36,427 nt of DNA from Chitinophaga pinensis (lineage in GTDB: Bacteria; Pseudomonadota; Gammaproteobacteria; Burkholderiales; SG8-41). The stretch's first letter is position 1, and every line of letters starts with the position of its first letter. This document shows positions 36,077-36,427 of the stretch, one piece after another. The DNA is taken from assembly GCA_943329075.2 (NCBI GenBank), contig CALQCM020000044.1, positions 1 to 36,427 on the forward strand, read 5' to 3'. Position numbers and translations under genes: made by a program. The notes beneath the pieces were generated by a model. That model made no database searches and was not told the DNA's origin. It saw only the letters and a program-made list of their open reading frames with translations.

Positions 36077-36427
36077 TTGACAATAGCAGCCAATCTCGAA
36101 GCAAGTGCGCTTGACATGCCCGACGACATCGGGGAACTTTTCACGCGCCTTTACGAAAATGGCATGACCGACGGCCTGCCGGTAATTCCACCGACCCCCG
36201 AACGGGTGAGCGCGATGATGGCAGGCAACAGGCTCGCGCGCGATCATGTCGTCGCCGAACTCGCACCGCGCAACGGTATCGCCACTGTCGAGAAAATCGC
36301 GGTCAATGCGGTGATGGCCGGTTGCCTGCCCGAATATTTCCCGGTCCTGGTTGCTGCGGTCGAGGCGATGGCACAGCCGCAGTTCAATCTGCTCGGCATC
36401 CAGACCACCACAAATCCGGTGGCGCCC
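36077..36427 (+). CDS. Partial domain-2 homologue, cut by the window edge
   Basis: The first 117 codons of a gene that continues beyond the window. It reads MTDGLPVIPPTPERVSAMM, then IAVNAVMAGCLPEYFPVLV and an FNLLGIQTTTNPVAP end, closely matching the first 115 or so residues of the 352-aa protein at 33338-34396. Two starts are possible: TTG 36077, with GGAG seven bases upstream, or ATG 36116; I favour TTG for its ribosome site. Because upstream there is only the divergent Bug gene, any UGSC partner would have to lie to the right, outside the window. Confidence 0.8.
   Translation, partial: MTIAANLEASALDMPDDIGELFTRLYENGMTDGLPVIPPTPERVSAMMAGNRLARDHVVAELAPRNGIATVEKIAVNAVMAGCLPEYFPVLVAAVEAMAQPQFNLLGIQTTTNPVAP

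Overview
The window looks like chromosomal DNA of a Betaproteobacterium, most likely Burkholderiales. It is GC-rich and carries seven separate Bug-type (tripartite tricarboxylate receptor) periplasmic binding proteins, a gene-family expansion typical of Bordetella, Cupriavidus and Variovorax-like bacteria. SlyX, an Anr/FNR-type site near a UspA gene, and a PQQ dehydrogenase fit the same picture. This assignment is an inference; no rRNA or tRNA gene is present to confirm it.

Layout. 0.2-3.0 kb: a Bug receptor, a small PLDc_N membrane protein, SlyX and a TetA-like MFS exporter, all on the minus strand. 3.0-3.4 kb: a repeat-rich gap. 3.4-8.7 kb: a CAP-domain protein, two Bug receptors, a trypsin-like protease, a lone prepilin-like protein with a terminator, and UspA. 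8.9-14 kb: a PQQ dehydrogenase with a strong terminator, a YadGH-type ABC exporter, a cytochrome c and a Tat-exported amidohydrolase. 14-18.6 kb: three more Bug receptors, an alpha/beta hydrolase, and a decayed interval holding two gene remnants. 18.6-24 kb: a fused selenoprotein, then a cytochrome/propeller lyase-like protein and an NHL-repeat protein. 24-33.1 kb: a HupE/UreJ-like membrane protein and a five-gene low-potential redox operon (NfnA-like and NfnB-like subunits, 2-oxoacid:acceptor oxidoreductase alpha and beta, and a large ferredoxin-domain protein). 33.3-36.4 kb: a split selenoprotein pair, a seventh Bug receptor, and the start of a third homologue that runs off the edge.

The main discovery is two UGSC-family selenoprotein genes. 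In each, what looks like two short ORFs is one reading frame interrupted by a TGA, and that TGA reads as Sec-Gly-Ser-Cys. Each TGA is followed within 18-24 nt by a perfect hairpin with a G in the second loop position, as expected for a bacterial SECIS. In the first gene (18611-20341) the UGSC domain is fused to a second domain of unknown function. In the second (34393-34935) the UGSC protein is separate and overlaps by ATGA with a stand-alone homologue of that second domain (33338-34396). A third, truncated copy of the second domain starts at 36077. Fusion and split forms in one locus argue that the two domains work together. Their neighbours (Bug receptors, hydrolases, exported redox proteins) suggest uptake and breakdown of an organic acid or xenobiotic, but the substrate cannot be read from sequence. 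The Sec machinery (selA, selB, selC, selD) is not in the window and must be elsewhere if this reading is right.
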